A stretch of 64,000 nucleotides of DNA from Halioglobus japonicus (GCA_902705825.1 CACSIL010000053.1:1-64000); one strand, 5' to 3'; shown: positions 26,403 through 35,090, counted from the first letter of the stretch. Notes: generated by a model from the sequence alone, not told the origin. Made by a program: numbers and translations.

Positions 26403-27526
26403 TGGATTTTGGATTGAGTGAACAACAGCTGTCGATGCAGGAGAGTCTGCGCCGCTACCTGCAGCAAGCGGCAGGGCTGGAGCACCTGCGCTCGGTGGTG
26501 GCGGATGGGCCGGTGCACGATGCAACACTGTGGCAGGGCCTGGCCGATATGGGCCTGACGGGCCTTCTGGTGCCACAGGCATACGGTGGGTTAGGCCTTC
26601 CATTGATGGATGCCGTGTTGGTGCAGGAAGTGCTGGGTGAATTCGCGGCCCCGGTCTGCTTCACTGCCAGTGCCATTCTCGCGCCACTGGCACTGGCGCT
26701 AGCGGGCTCAGATGCACAGCAGGAGAAGTGGCTGCCGCGACTGGTCGATGGCTCGTTGCAAGTTGCGGTATGTATCACAGATGCTGGAGGCAGCCGCGAG
26801 GATGCAGGTGTCACCGCAGTAAATGACAAACTCAATGGGCGCTTAATGTTTGCACTCGGTGCCGCCAGTGCCGAACTGCTTATCTGCAGTTGCAGAGAGG
26901 GCGATCTCTACCTTGTGCACCGCGATGCGCCGGGGCTGGAGTGGACATCGATGCGCAGTGTCGACGACACCCGCTGTCTCTGGGAGATCAAGCTGCGGGA
27001 GGTAGCGGCAGAGCTTCTGCTTCCCGAGGCGGGCGATGCCCTGGCACCCGTCTCTGCGGCAGGCCGCATTGCGCTAGCGGCAGACACGCTCGGTGCCGCC
27101 CAAACCATGCTGGATAAAGCCGTGGCCTATTCCTGCGAACGCCAGCAGTTCGATCGTTTGATCGGCTCCTTCCAGGCGGTAAAACACATGTGTGCGGAGA
27201 TGGCTGCAGAGCTGGAGCCCTGTCGTGCGTTGCTGTGGTATGCCGCGTATGCCTATGACGCAGTTCCCGACAAGCGCACTCTGCTGGCGTGCCATGCCAA
27301 GGCACATCTTGGCGAGGTAGGCACCTCCATTGCCCGCACGGCAACCGAAGTGCATGGCGGTATGGGGTTCACTGATTTGCTGGGTTTGCACTACTGGTTC
27401 AAACGCATTGGCTTCAACCGCCAGGTGTTGGGTTCGCCGGATCGTTTGCGCGCGCAAGCAGCCCGGGTGCAGGGATGGGGTGTACAGGCTGATCGGTTGA
27501 TGGAACAGGGCGGGGGTTATCGTTGA
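26402..27526 (+). CDS. Acyl-CoA dehydrogenase, second of a pair
   Basis: 374 residues. It keeps the overall dehydrogenase architecture (FGLSEQQLSMQESLRRYL at the N-terminus; CERQQFDRLIGSFQAVKHMCA and EVHGGMGFTDLLGLHYWFKR in the C-terminal domain), but the middle FAD-contact region is poorly conserved: the usual TEPxAGSD block is replaced by CITDAGGSREDAG. Such divergent partners occur in heterotetrameric dehydrogenases where only one subunit type holds the complete site. Start and stop codons overlap both neighbours, so it lies within a coupled three-gene unit. Confidence 0.85.
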   Translation: MDFGLSEQQLSMQESLRRYLQQAAGLEHLRSVVADGPVHDATLWQGLADMGLTGLLVPQAYGGLGLPLMDAVLVQEVLGEFAAPVCFTASAILAPLALALAGSDAQQEKWLPRLVDGSLQVAVCITDAGGSREDAGVTAVNDKLNGRLMFALGAASAELLICSCREGDLYLVHRDAPGLEWTSMRSVDDTRCLWEIKLREVAAELLLPEAGDALAPVSAAGRIALAADTLGAAQTMLDKAVAYSCERQQFDRLIGSFQAVKHMCAEMAAELEPCRALLWYAAYAYDAVPDKRTLLACHAKAHLGEVGTSIARTATEVHGGMGFTDLLGLHYWFKRIGFNRQVLGSPDRLRAQAARVQGWGVQADRLMEQGGGYR

Positions 27527-29391
27527 GCGTTAATCCTCTTCACCAACATCTTTTGGGAACTATCTTACTCTCGCTGCTTATGGCGCTCTGCCTTAGCTCG
27601 TATTCGCTTGCCGATTCAATGCCGAGAGCCGATGCCGGCGAAATGGACCTGAGCCACTGGGATTTTGAGCAGGATGGTAATGTGCGCCTCGACGGTTACT
27701 GGCAATTCTATTGGAAGGAGTTTATATCGCCGGAACACGGTGGGCACCCGGGAGCGGATACTATTCTTGTGCCCGGTGCCTGGAATAGCCGCAAGCGCAG
27801 TAATGCAGAGGAAAAACCCAATCACGGTTATGCCAGCTATCAACTGCGGGTTTCTCTACCCTCAAATACCCCGCGTCTTGCGCTGAAAATGGTTGATATA
27901 GGCGAGGCTTTCAGGCTGTACGTCAATGGTGTGCTGCTGCATTCCGGTGGCGAGGTGGGTACTAACGAAAGGGACTCCGTGCCGGAATACTCTCGCAGTG
28001 TTCTGTTACTGCCAACCGATGGTGCCGACGAGTTGAACATTGTTATCCACGTGTCGAACTATCACTACCGCAGCGGCGGACTGTGGGATGTGATTACGCT
28101 GGGCGAGGTATCTGCTATACAAAACTCCCATGAGCGGGCCCTGGGTTATGCGATCTTCCTTGCAGGCAGTATCGGGTTTATCGCGGTGTACCATTTTGGG
28201 TTGTACCTGCAGCGCCGCCAGGATTTATCGCCACTGTATTTTTCCCTGTTTTGCCTGGCGGTCTTTATGCGTATTTTGGTGACGGATGAGCGCTACATCA
28301 ACCAGGTGATGCCTTCCATATCCTATTCAATGCTTGTGCGTATCGAGTATCTGTCGTTTCTACTGGGAGTGCCTGCGTTCGCCGGGTTTATCGCCAACCT
28401 GATTCCCGACTACCGCCCGAAATGGGCGCTTAAGTTTTGTGTGATCTTCGGCTTGCTGGCAAGCGCTTTTGTTGTCGCGACACCCGTTGCGTTGTTTTCG
28501 GAGTACCTGCCCCTATTTCAAACCTACCTATTGATCAGTGTCTGCTTTGGCGTTTATGTCTTCATACGCAACCTGATGCAGCAGCGCGAGGTTGCCGGGG
28601 CATTTCTGTTCGGGTTTGTAGTGCTGGCCGTCGCCATTTTCCACGACGTGTTGATGTCGATGGATGTCATCAAGACACCTGTTTTTCTTGCAGGTGCAGG
28701 GATGCTGTTCTTTATTCTCATCCAATCGTATTCATTGTCACTGCGCTTTGCCAACTCGTTTTCACAGGTGGAAGCGTTATCTCAGAAACTGGAAGGCTAT
28801 ACACATACGTTGGAGTCCAAGGTAGAGCAGCGTACCCGAGAGCTTGAAGCGGCCAACAGGCAGCTCGAGAAACTGGTTAGTGTTGACGGATTAACCGGCA
28901 TTGCCAACCGGCGCGCTTTCGATGAGTTGTTGAAACGGGAATGGATCGGCCATGCCCGGCGCTCCTCCCATTTGGCCATGATTCTACTCGACATTGATTA
29001 TTTCAAACCGTACAACGACTCTTACGGTCACCTGGAAGGGGATGACGCATTACGCAAGGTAGCCCAGTGCCTCAGTGATGCCTTGCAAAGAGAGGTAGAT
29101 ACTGTGGCGCGTTATGGTGGTGAAGAGTTTGCAATTGTATTGCCCGATACCAACCTGGAGGGCGCGTTGAAGATAGCCGAACGGGTGAAAGACGCCGTAT
29201 ATAATTTGAATATCCCACACCGGGCATCGCCTGTGAGCGATAGGCTGACATTTAGTTGTGGTGTTGCAGAGACGGTCCCCACAGAAGCACTCAAGCCAGA
29301 AGATCTGATCGCGTTGGCTGACAGCGCGCTCTATAGAGCCAAAGAGGCAGGCCGGGACACCGTGGTGGCAAGCCCGAGTGCAAAGCCATAA
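27523..29391 (+). CDS. Membrane diguanylate cyclase with 7TMR-DISM sensor
   Basis: 622 residues. A signal peptide (TILLSLLMALCLSSYSLA) is followed by a periplasmic 7TMR-DISMED2-type beta domain (about residues 40-200), seven membrane segments (about 205-410), a short coiled coil, and a GGDEF domain. The active-site motif is GGEEF at residues 532-536, a functional variant, with an inhibitory I-site REVD at 523-526 at the correct five-residue spacing. It should make c-di-GMP from two GTP and be feedback-inhibited. The TTG start at 27523 overlaps the preceding stop; an ATG at 27580 would cut into the signal peptide. Coupling to acyl-CoA dehydrogenases suggests, weakly, a lipid-related input. Confidence 0.9.
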   Translation: MSVNPLHQHLLGTILLSLLMALCLSSYSLADSMPRADAGEMDLSHWDFEQDGNVRLDGYWQFYWKEFISPEHGGHPGADTILVPGAWNSRKRSNAEEKPNHGYASYQLRVSLPSNTPRLALKMVDIGEAFRLYVNGVLLHSGGEVGTNERDSVPEYSRSVLLLPTDGADELNIVIHVSNYHYRSGGLWDVITLGEVSAIQNSHERALGYAIFLAGSIGFIAVYHFGLYLQRRQDLSPLYFSLFCLAVFMRILVTDERYINQVMPSISYSMLVRIEYLSFLLGVPAFAGFIANLIPDYRPKWALKFCVIFGLLASAFVVATPVALFSEYLPLFQTYLLISVCFGVYVFIRNLMQQREVAGAFLFGFVVLAVAIFHDVLMSMDVIKTPVFLAGAGMLFFILIQSYSLSLRFANSFSQVEALSQKLEGYTHTLESKVEQRTRELEAANRQLEKLVSVDGLTGIANRRAFDELLKREWIGHARRSSHLAMILLDIDYFKPYNDSYGHLEGDDALRKVAQCLSDALQREVDTVARYGGEEFAIVLPDTNLEGALKIAERVKDAVYNLNIPHRASPVSDRLTFSCGVAETVPTEALKPEDLIALADSALYRAKEAGRDTVVASPSAKP

Positions 29392-29394
29392 CGC

Positions 29395-29581
29395 CTTTTG
29401 CCATGTCGAGTGGAGCGCCCATTGTTAGAAGCGCAGATTTTACGGTGCGTTCCGTGAATGGTGCTGATGCTAGCACTGAGCCTCCCATGAGCCGATCCCT
29501 TAGCCATTCGACATAGGGCAAAACATGTTCTTGCCATCCGGCTTCATTTGGATGAGCGAAGTTTACCGCGTAAATTGGCAT
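29395..29581 (-). pseudogene. YciI-like fragment, 3' end lost
   Basis: From the ATG at 29581 the sequence MPIYAVNFAHPNEAGWQEHV, then YVEWLRDRLMGGSVLASAPF and VKSALLTMGAPLDMA, follows the start and middle of YciI-like proteins (PF03795, ~95 residues). The expected C-terminal strands are missing. Instead the frame runs on antisense into the diguanylate cyclase gene and stops at 29291. The fusion point is probably close to the end of the cyclase gene. An upstream in-frame GTG at 29620 exists. I take it as a truncated relic, though a short protein may still be made. Confidence 0.5.
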
Positions 29582-29619
29582 GTGATTCAATGCCTCAAAT
29601 AGTTGGTTTGTTGCGTTCA

Positions 29620-29922
29620 CTACCAGCCATTATCTCGCATTCTTTTATTTAGCCTGGGCCCGATGTTTTCGACAAGATTGGCGGTTATTGAGTCGAAGGC
29701 TTTGCCCCACCCTTCTTCGATATATTGAATCATGAACGGTGCATCACTTAGCAGCTTCTGTCCTAGAGGGCTTTTGTAGAATTCAGTAAGATCGATAGTC
29801 TCCTGAGCCATGAGTGGTGTATCACTTAGCAGCTTCTGTCCCAAAGGGCTTTCGTAGAAGGTAATAAGATCCAGAATCTCCTGCTGGGAGAAATACTGTT
29901 TATGAGCTGGAGTATTTGAGCG
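29620..29922 (-). pseudogene. DUF2059-like gene remnant with internal tandem duplication
   Basis: About 100 codons remain open, with no ATG or GTG start before an upstream stop at 29923. The sequence has two copies of a DUF2059-type segment: ILDLITFYESPLGQKLLSD and IDLTEFYKSPLGQKLLSD, the second followed by APFMIQYIEEGWGKAFDSI. DUF2059 proteins are usually periplasmic with a signal peptide, which is missing here. The N-terminal part is therefore lost or out of frame. The two copies are encoded by a 78-bp-period tandem repeat (29743-29883). Confidence 0.55.
29743..29883 (-). repeat. Tandem duplication, 78-bp period
   Basis: Two copies beginning ATCACTTAGCAGCTTCTGTC at 29743 and at 29821 can be aligned without gaps over about 63 bases with roughly 85% identity. 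The period of 78 bp is exactly 26 codons, so the frame is kept. The identity is high enough to suggest a duplication more recent than the family's divergence. Confidence 0.8.
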
Positions 29923-30184
29923 TTACTGGCTTTGTCTGGATCTGGGCGCGTAAGGGATTTCATGAGTATGGCCTATCTGTAATATCGCAGACCTGATCTG
30001 ACAGACACTGAACGCTCTGGTTTGGCATGACTGCCCGCCCTAATCGTTAAGGTACATTAGCGGGTTGAGGGATGGAAGCTTCACTGTTCGCCGAAGCCTG
30101 AAGTTTAACCGTCGTTCAGTTTTCCACGACACAAGCCAAGCACTATAGGGGCCAAACCGAAATGCTGCTACTGACACGACGCTT

Positions 30185-30376
30185 CTAATTATTCTGATCA
30201 TGATCGCTTCCCTTCGATTTTTCGCGTTTCAGTCTAGCATGCAAATTGCAAGCCATGTCAACGGGCGTAAGGGTTGCGGTAATGTTGCGTTGTTTCCTAC
30301 TCAGGTTTTTAAAGAATGCTGACAATACGTGATTGTCTTGTTTGATTGGCCAGGTGCACGTACTGCGCTCGCACAT
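30185..30376 (-). CDS. Small basic hypothetical protein
   Basis: 63 residues, rich in K, R and N, with no recognised family (segments LSAFFKNLSRKQRN and ARLKREKSKGSDHDQNN). Its ATG directly follows the stop of the Trp-rich protein gene (TAAATG), with a GGAAG stretch a few bases before, so the two are probably translated from one message. It could be a chance frame; the coupling is the main support. Confidence 0.4.
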   Translation of the reverse strand: MCERSTCTWPIKQDNHVLSAFFKNLSRKQRNITATLTPVDMACNLHARLKREKSKGSDHDQNN

Positions 30377-30592
30377 TTACTTCCAGCCATGAATCCAGCT
30401 GCGTTCATCTTTCAAATCATGCCAATTTATGGGCATAGAGCGCTTTGATATGACTGCCTCGATGGAGCATGAAACAACAGTATCCTCTTCATCAAACTCT
30501 ATCTCAGAGACTATAAAGTGCTTTTCTTTTCGCGACGGGTTCGCCGCAGTCCATTTACTATTAAGCAGTTTTTTCGGATTGATAGTATTCAT
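30377..30592 (-). CDS. TIGR02450-type tryptophan-rich small protein
   Basis: 71 residues from the ATG at 30592. The pattern NPKKLLNSKWTAANP, KEKHFIVSEIEFDEED and a C-terminal WIHGWK follows the TIGR02450 family of short Trp-rich proteins, found in marine gammaproteobacteria among others, whose function is unknown. Upstream in-frame codons to 30658 look unrelated to the family. It is on the same strand as the rest of this variable region and precedes a small basic protein with which it is coupled. Confidence 0.75.
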   Translation of the reverse strand: MNTINPKKLLNSKWTAANPSRKEKHFIVSEIEFDEEDTVVSCSIEAVISKRSMPINWHDLKDERSWIHGWK

Positions 30593-30720
30593 CAACGCTC
30601 GCTTTAGGTAGCTAAAAGCTAGGTACGTGTGGGCACCAAGTGTAGACCGTCTTTCCACATCTGGCCATGTGAGGGTATGGGGTAGTTGAGACCCAGGCGG
30701 CTAGTTTCAGGCGAAGCTAT

Positions 30721-31443
30721 TCAGATGAAATCGTCTTCCTGGCTTCCTGTATCGGAGCCATTGGTACGAATGTGCTCTATGTACTTCAGTTCCGTAATCG
30801 CACCTTGATCGTCTGCGTTGATTTCGAGGCATTCTCGAAATTTCGCTTCAGCTTCATCCAGGTTGCCAAGTTCAATCAAGCTATATCCGACTCCTCTCTT
30901 GGCCCGTGTTAGTTCCAGCACTTTCACATCATCGGGTGAGTACGTGGCGGCTGCCTCTGCCTGGGTAAACATAACCAATGCGTTATCCCAATCGCGCTTT
31001 GATTGATATATATGACCCATTTCTGAGAGGTACATTGAATTGACGGGAGCCATGTCGATTGCTCTTTGAATGTAATCCTGTGCTAATTCAATTTGACCAA
31101 AGTCCAGGCTGGCATAGCCTCGTAGATAGAGGGCATCTGAACAGGTTGGGCCTACAGCGATAGCCGGTTCCTCGTCAGCTGCCGCTTTCGCCATATAGTA
31201 GATGGTTTCGTTCAGCCCTCTGGATGCATAGGTTCGCTGTTCGCTACTGCGGTACTGGCTCTCGCAAAGTGCTATGACCTGGTCGAAGTCTTTGATGGCG
31301 GCTTTCGTTTTTCTCGCAGAGAGATTCGCAACGCCGCGCTCCAGAGTCAGTTCTGTGGTGGTTGATGGCTGATGCTGCCCTGCAGTCTGGTGAGTAGCGC
31401 AGCCTGTCAAGCACAGAAGAAGAATGCCTACAATGGTTCTCAT
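30721..31443 (-). CDS. TPR-repeat lipoprotein
   Basis: 240 residues. The N-terminus is a lipoprotein signal (MRTIVGILLLCLTGC, lipobox LTGC with the acylated Cys at 15). The rest is helical with tetratricopeptide-type repeats, e.g. YLRGYASLDFGQIELAQDYI, MYLSEMGHIYQSKRDWDNAL and GYSLIELGNLDEAEAKFREC. TPR lipoproteins scaffold envelope complexes, and the partner here is unknown. The ATG at 31443 has GGAG at a suitable distance. It lies 37 bp after another lipoprotein gene on the same strand, suggesting an operon. Confidence 0.8.
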   Translation of the reverse strand: MRTIVGILLLCLTGCATHQTAGQHQPSTTTELTLERGVANLSARKTKAAIKDFDQVIALCESQYRSSEQRTYASRGLNETIYYMAKAAADEEPAIAVGPTCSDALYLRGYASLDFGQIELAQDYIQRAIDMAPVNSMYLSEMGHIYQSKRDWDNALVMFTQAEAAATYSPDDVKVLELTRAKRGVGYSLIELGNLDEAEAKFRECLEINADDQGAITELKYIEHIRTNGSDTGSQEDDFI

Positions 31444-31480
31444 ATGCAGTGACTCCAATTGTTGTATTGATGTGCCCGGT

Positions 31481-32119
31481 CTACTTTGCGCCAAGCGCTT
31501 TATCTTTCTCAATAAAGGAATCTACTTCTTTTCTTATGTTTTTTACAACCTTGGAGTATGGGTCGTAGGCGCGATGCGAGGGGCCATCGATGTAGAGGCC
31601 GGCATACTCCCGTATCGCCAGAGCATGTAACGCTAGCATGTCACCCTCGTTACCTGCTTTGCCTTGATGTATTGAAGCTGCCGACCAACTGGCTCTGAAC
31701 TCTCCCAGCGTTTCATAGATACGTTTGGATCCCGCTGTTAGTTGGAAATACTGCTGATCGTTGTTTGTCTCCATCTCACCGTAAGAGACTACTACAAGGT
31801 ACTCTGCCTGTTCTTCGTACATTGCTTCAACAAGACCGCGATATCTCAGCACATAAGAGGCATAGCCAATGAGTTGCTGTGCCATGTCATCGCTATACTC
31901 CTTATCGTCCAGAACGATGTAGTAGTAGACTCCGCTAGGGTCGCCCAACGAGAAGGCCTCAACTTCAAACGTTACCTTACAGCCGTCGAATCCACCTGAA
32001 TCTGGATTACATTGGCCATACCTCGTGCCGTTCAAACTGGAACAGCTGGAAATGATGAGAGCTGTAATACCCAGAGCCAGCGTCCGTATCAGCCACAATT
32101 GCTTACGATATGTGATCAT
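31481..32119 (-). CDS. DUF4136-like lipoprotein
   Basis: 212 residues. A basic N-terminus and hydrophobic core end in a lipobox, LGITALIISSC, followed by SSLNG. The mature part (YGQCNPDSGGFDGCKVTFEV, then LVVVSYGEMETNNDQQYF and SKVVKNIRKEV at the end) resembles DUF4136-type envelope lipoproteins with repeated 'V-x-Y' strands, but this match is tentative. The ATG at 32119 overlaps the tail of a truncated hydrolase gene by 17 bp. It is followed 37 bp later by a TPR lipoprotein gene. Confidence 0.65.
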   Translation of the reverse strand: MITYRKQLWLIRTLALGITALIISSCSSLNGTRYGQCNPDSGGFDGCKVTFEVEAFSLGDPSGVYYYIVLDDKEYSDDMAQQLIGYASYVLRYRGLVEAMYEEQAEYLVVVSYGEMETNNDQQYFQLTAGSKRIYETLGEFRASWSAASIHQGKAGNEGDMLALHALAIREYAGLYIDGPSHRAYDPYSKVVKNIRKEVDSFIEKDKALGAK

Positions 32120-32372
32120 TCTGGTTGCTCGAATGTATAGTGCAGCGCTGTGCCTCGCTGCTTGAATTTGTAGCTTTGTCTGCGAGTACTTCAATACTGA
32201 AGTCTCTTGAGGGATATCCGAGATTAACGGTTTGGTGGCCCGCTTCGTTTAACTTGCTTTCCAGCTTCTGCATTGAAGTTTCTGTTCTGGCGAGGCCATG
32301 CAGCAAAATGACGCAAGCGGCACTCGCACTCGAGCTGAAAAGAAAAAGGATAAGAGCAACAGTACGTTTCAT
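32103..32372 (-). pseudogene. Truncated secreted alpha/beta hydrolase (lipase-like)
   Basis: 89 residues. A signal peptide (ALILFLFSSSASA) is followed by the first strands of an alpha/beta hydrolase: CVILLHGLARTETSMQKLES with the oxyanion HG motif, then NLGYPSRDFSIEVLA. Intact relatives of this secreted esterase/lipase group are about 220 residues and carry the catalytic GHSxGG, which is missing here. The frame ends at 32103 after about 20 residues of unrelated sequence and overlaps the next gene. It is thus a 3'-truncated relic, most likely cut by a past recombination. Confidence 0.65.
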
Positions 32373-32444
32373 GTCTTAGAGCCATAAGTGTGATGGAGAA
32401 GACTAGTGCTGTTGCCACCTAGTTCATGAGGTACAAAGGCTGAA

Positions 32445-33257
32445 TTATGGCATCGATAAAACGTCACAGGTGAGTTTGTCCACCACCCGCTCTACGGTAT
32501 TGCCATTGACCAGTGCCGAAATACCGGAGCGTGCGGAATTGCCTATCACTACCAGGCTGGCGTTCATTTCCCGCGCTTTTTCGACGATCACTTCATCGGG
32601 CTCGCCCATGAGGATATGTAACTTGCTTTGGTCTAGCCCATAGTTTCTCACCAGGGCATTTCTGTCAGGGGCTGAAGCCAGGTCCCTGTGGGCGCTTATG
32701 AAGTGGACTTCGGCGATGTTGTTATCCATCACGCGCCGACTGAACTCTACAATATGCTGGTTCAGTTGCTTATAGGTACCCTTGCCGCCGCTCACGCCGA
32801 TGGCTGCAAGCACTTTCGGGGCCTCTGGTACGGCTTCTCCCTTCACCAGCATGACAGCGCACGCACATTCACGTATTAACGCCCAATCCGATGTGCGATT
32901 AATAATCCGCTGCCCGGGGGTATGCGCAGTGGAGGATTTAAGTACAATATCCGCGCCGTTCTTGATTGATGCTCGCACTATAGCTTCGCACCAATCCTTA
33001 TCCCAATCGACTTCGATCGTTACATCCAGCCCTTTGGCGACCAGTGGGGCTGCTTCCTTCTGCAGAATTGCTTTCTGGTCGTCTAGCATCGACCGAACAA
33101 GCCCGGGTTTTTCTCTGGTCTTGGGAATGTCTTTGTATATACAGGCAAAAACATGGACGCTCACGCCAGTTTCGCTGGCAATATAGGCCGCGCGTTCCAG
33201 TGCCGGTTGCTCTGAACTGGTAGGATCGTACACTACGAAAAAATTTCTGAATTCCAT
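32445..33257 (-). CDS. Tandem universal stress protein, UspE-like
   Basis: 270 residues made of two Usp domains (about 1-140 and 145-270). The second keeps the ATP-binding signature of the family, VVIGNSARSGISALVNGNTV, and the first has the parallel region SSTAHTPGQRII. Tandem Usp proteins of the UspE type bind nucleotides and help survive oxidative and envelope stress and starvation. The gene stands alone, 72 bp upstream of the truncated hydrolase. Its start has GGAG (in AGGAGACC) upstream. Confidence 0.85.
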   Translation of the reverse strand: MEFRNFFVVYDPTSSEQPALERAAYIASETGVSVHVFACIYKDIPKTREKPGLVRSMLDDQKAILQKEAAPLVAKGLDVTIEVDWDKDWCEAIVRASIKNGADIVLKSSTAHTPGQRIINRTSDWALIRECACAVMLVKGEAVPEAPKVLAAIGVSGGKGTYKQLNQHIVEFSRRVMDNNIAEVHFISAHRDLASAPDRNALVRNYGLDQSKLHILMGEPDEVIVEKAREMNASLVVIGNSARSGISALVNGNTVERVVDKLTCDVLSMP

Positions 33258-33429
33258 CTTTGGTCTCCTGCCCCCAATGGGCGTTTAGCTGCAGTCTATA
33301 TGACCCGATTATTCTAGAGTGCACATTCTAATAAGCAATACATGGATGCATTTTCGGTCGGAGATTGATCTGCGTCAGGATATCCAGACCACGTCAATGA
33401 CCCAGTGAAAAAAGGCGCATGCTCTTGCT

Positions 33430-33445
33430 GAGAGTTCAAACTCTC
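33430..33445. other. Short perfect hairpin
   Basis: GAGAGTT-CA-AACTCTC, a 7-bp stem with a 2-base loop, in the 251-bp gap between the DJ-1/PfpI gene and uspE-like gene. It has no adjacent T-run on either strand, so it is not a typical intrinsic terminator. Nothing else is seen in this gap. Confidence 0.3.
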
Positions 33446-33508
33446 CTTGCTCTAATGCGAATAGCTCCCGCAGCGACTTAAAGTACATTCAGTGGCTAGC
33501 AATCCTTT

Positions 33509-34396
33509 CTATTTGGACCTGTTCGCCTCGATTGCGTTCACGAGCGCGTCGGAAATCAGTTCGTCTGAGCCTGGGTTTTGACCGGTGATGAGCTCTCGAT
33601 CTTCCACAACGTATGGAGACCAAGGCTTGACTAGCTCCACTTCTCCACCGGCGGCAACGAGAGCAGCATCTGGGTAGAAGCGTACTTTTCCACCAAGCCC
33701 TGTCGCCTCGGCGACTTGCTCCTCCGCAGTAGAGAAGATCGTCATTTTGTATCCCGCATAGGGCCAACCTGAAGCCAGTTTCGACGCTTCCTCCATGTCA
33801 CCCTTCTCAAGAGCGAGCACAAAGCCCTGCGGATCGTTTACTGTAGCAATAAGTGCGATGGGTCCATGGCAGATCAACGCCGTGGGCTTGCCTGCCTGAT
33901 GAAAATGGTTCAGGACGACGGCGACATCCGCGTCCTGGAGCAAATCCTCCATTGGAGCGTGACCGCCAGGGAAGAAGACGGCCGCATAGGGGGCCAGGCC
34001 CTCTTCAATCACATCGGAAAGCTTCTCCGGACTCTTGAGCCCCGCAAGGCCATCATGGAAGGTGCGATAGGACGCATAGACCACAGGGTCGTTGCCAAAA
34101 TGGTCTGCTGAATCACTGCGTTTGTCCAAGGCTGGAGCGTTGCCGGCCGGGTTGGCGAAGACCACGTCATACCCCTGATCGATCAGTTTTCGTACAGGAA
34201 CCGTAAGCTCGTTCAAATAATAGCCAGTCGGGTAGGTTTTGCCGTCCTGCAAATGGAGGGTGTTCTCGCTCGAGACAATGACCAACACCTTGGGCGGCGG
34301 TGCCTCGGCGGCACGCGCGATAATGGTGAACGTCAGCGTCAAAAGGAACGCGGCCGCAAGAAGAGGCTTTGTCCAGCGTGAGAACGTTGTGGTCAT
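33509..34396 (-). CDS. Exported DJ-1/PfpI-family protein
   Basis: 295 residues. A signal peptide (PLLAAAFLLTLTFTIIARAA) precedes a DJ-1/PfpI domain: KVLVIVSSENTLHLQ, the acidic residue in GYYLNEL, FFPGGHAPMEDL, and the nucleophile elbow ALICHGPIALIA with Cys176-His177. Cytoplasmic Hsp31-like relatives act as glyoxalases/deglycases or chaperones; an exported form is less usual. The ATG at 34396 with GGAG nine bases before is used; an extended frame to 34504 lacks a better start. Its GC content seems higher than its neighbours, so it may have a separate origin within this mosaic region. Confidence 0.82.
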   Translation of the reverse strand: MTTTFSRWTKPLLAAAFLLTLTFTIIARAAEAPPPKVLVIVSSENTLHLQDGKTYPTGYYLNELTVPVRKLIDQGYDVVFANPAGNAPALDKRSDSADHFGNDPVVYASYRTFHDGLAGLKSPEKLSDVIEEGLAPYAAVFFPGGHAPMEDLLQDADVAVVLNHFHQAGKPTALICHGPIALIATVNDPQGFVLALEKGDMEEASKLASGWPYAGYKMTIFSTAEEQVAEATGLGGKVRFYPDAALVAAGGEVELVKPWSPYVVEDRELITGQNPGSDELISDALVNAIEANRSK

Positions 34397-34565
34397 ACGA
34401 GTTGACTCCATCCGATGTGTTAATGACTTTGGGCCGCAGGCAAGAGCAATGTGCATCTGGCCATTTGCGAGTATCTTGATTTTTGATATAGCTTCGCGAG
34501 CCATGACGCCTGCCGCGCAGCCGTTTTGCCGTGCGACTCAGCCAGGAGCGATCAGCCGATTTCTG

Positions 34566-35006
34566 TTACGTGCTGTATGTATAAAAGCGCCATGTACTCT
34601 TGCCTGTTTGCATTGAATCATACAGCTTCTGGGCTGGCTCATTATCGGGTGCTGTAACCCATTGCAGCCTTGCAGCACCGTTCTCAGCTGCATACTTACG
34701 ACAGTGCTCGATAAGTTGCCGGCCTATACCTTTGCCGCGATTACCCGGACGGGTATAGAGGTCATTCAGGACCGCGACCTTTGCAGTAATAGACGTTGTG
34801 TAACTGAAATACAGTGTAGCGAAACCAACTATGGAACCGGATTCACGGAACGCAAACTGGCATCCAGCTGGGTTAGAGACACCAAACTGAGAGAAAAATT
34901 CCTTGTTTCTTGAATCGGATATATCCGCTATTTGATAAAACTCCATGTACTTCCTGATAAGTGGAACTACTTCATCAATGTTATCTCTAGATACTGGCTC
35001 TATCAC
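34566..35006 (-). CDS. GNAT-family N-acetyltransferase
   Basis: 146 residues with the complete GNAT fold: IEPVSRDNIDEVVPLIRKYM (beta1-alpha1), the acetyl-CoA-binding motif A VLNDLYTRPGNRGKGIGRQL, and motif B with WVTAPDNEPAQKLYDSM. It moves an acetyl group from acetyl-CoA to an unknown amine. Its TAA stop lies in a GTTACG sequence that could be a decayed attC end. It sits just before the clear part of the attC array and is probably a cassette gene. Confidence 0.82.
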   Translation of the reverse strand: MIEPVSRDNIDEVVPLIRKYMEFYQIADISDSRNKEFFSQFGVSNPAGCQFAFRESGSIVGFATLYFSYTTSITAKVAVLNDLYTRPGNRGKGIGRQLIEHCRKYAAENGAARLQWVTAPDNEPAQKLYDSMQTGKSTWRFYTYST

Positions 35007-35021
35007 CTGACACCTCGTGAC

Positions 35022-35089
35022 TCGTAAAGGCCCTGAGTTTGCAAGCGTCCGGCGACATCAGGGAGCGAATAGCATGGCCTTGTTAGCAT
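35022..35089 (-). repeat. attC-like site, degenerate
   Basis: The right end CCTTGTTAGC is a good core. The left arm GTAAAGGCC can pair with GGCCTTGTTA, but the expected TAAC is imperfect. Follows the DUF2167-like gene. Confidence 0.45.
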
Positions 35090-35090
35090 T

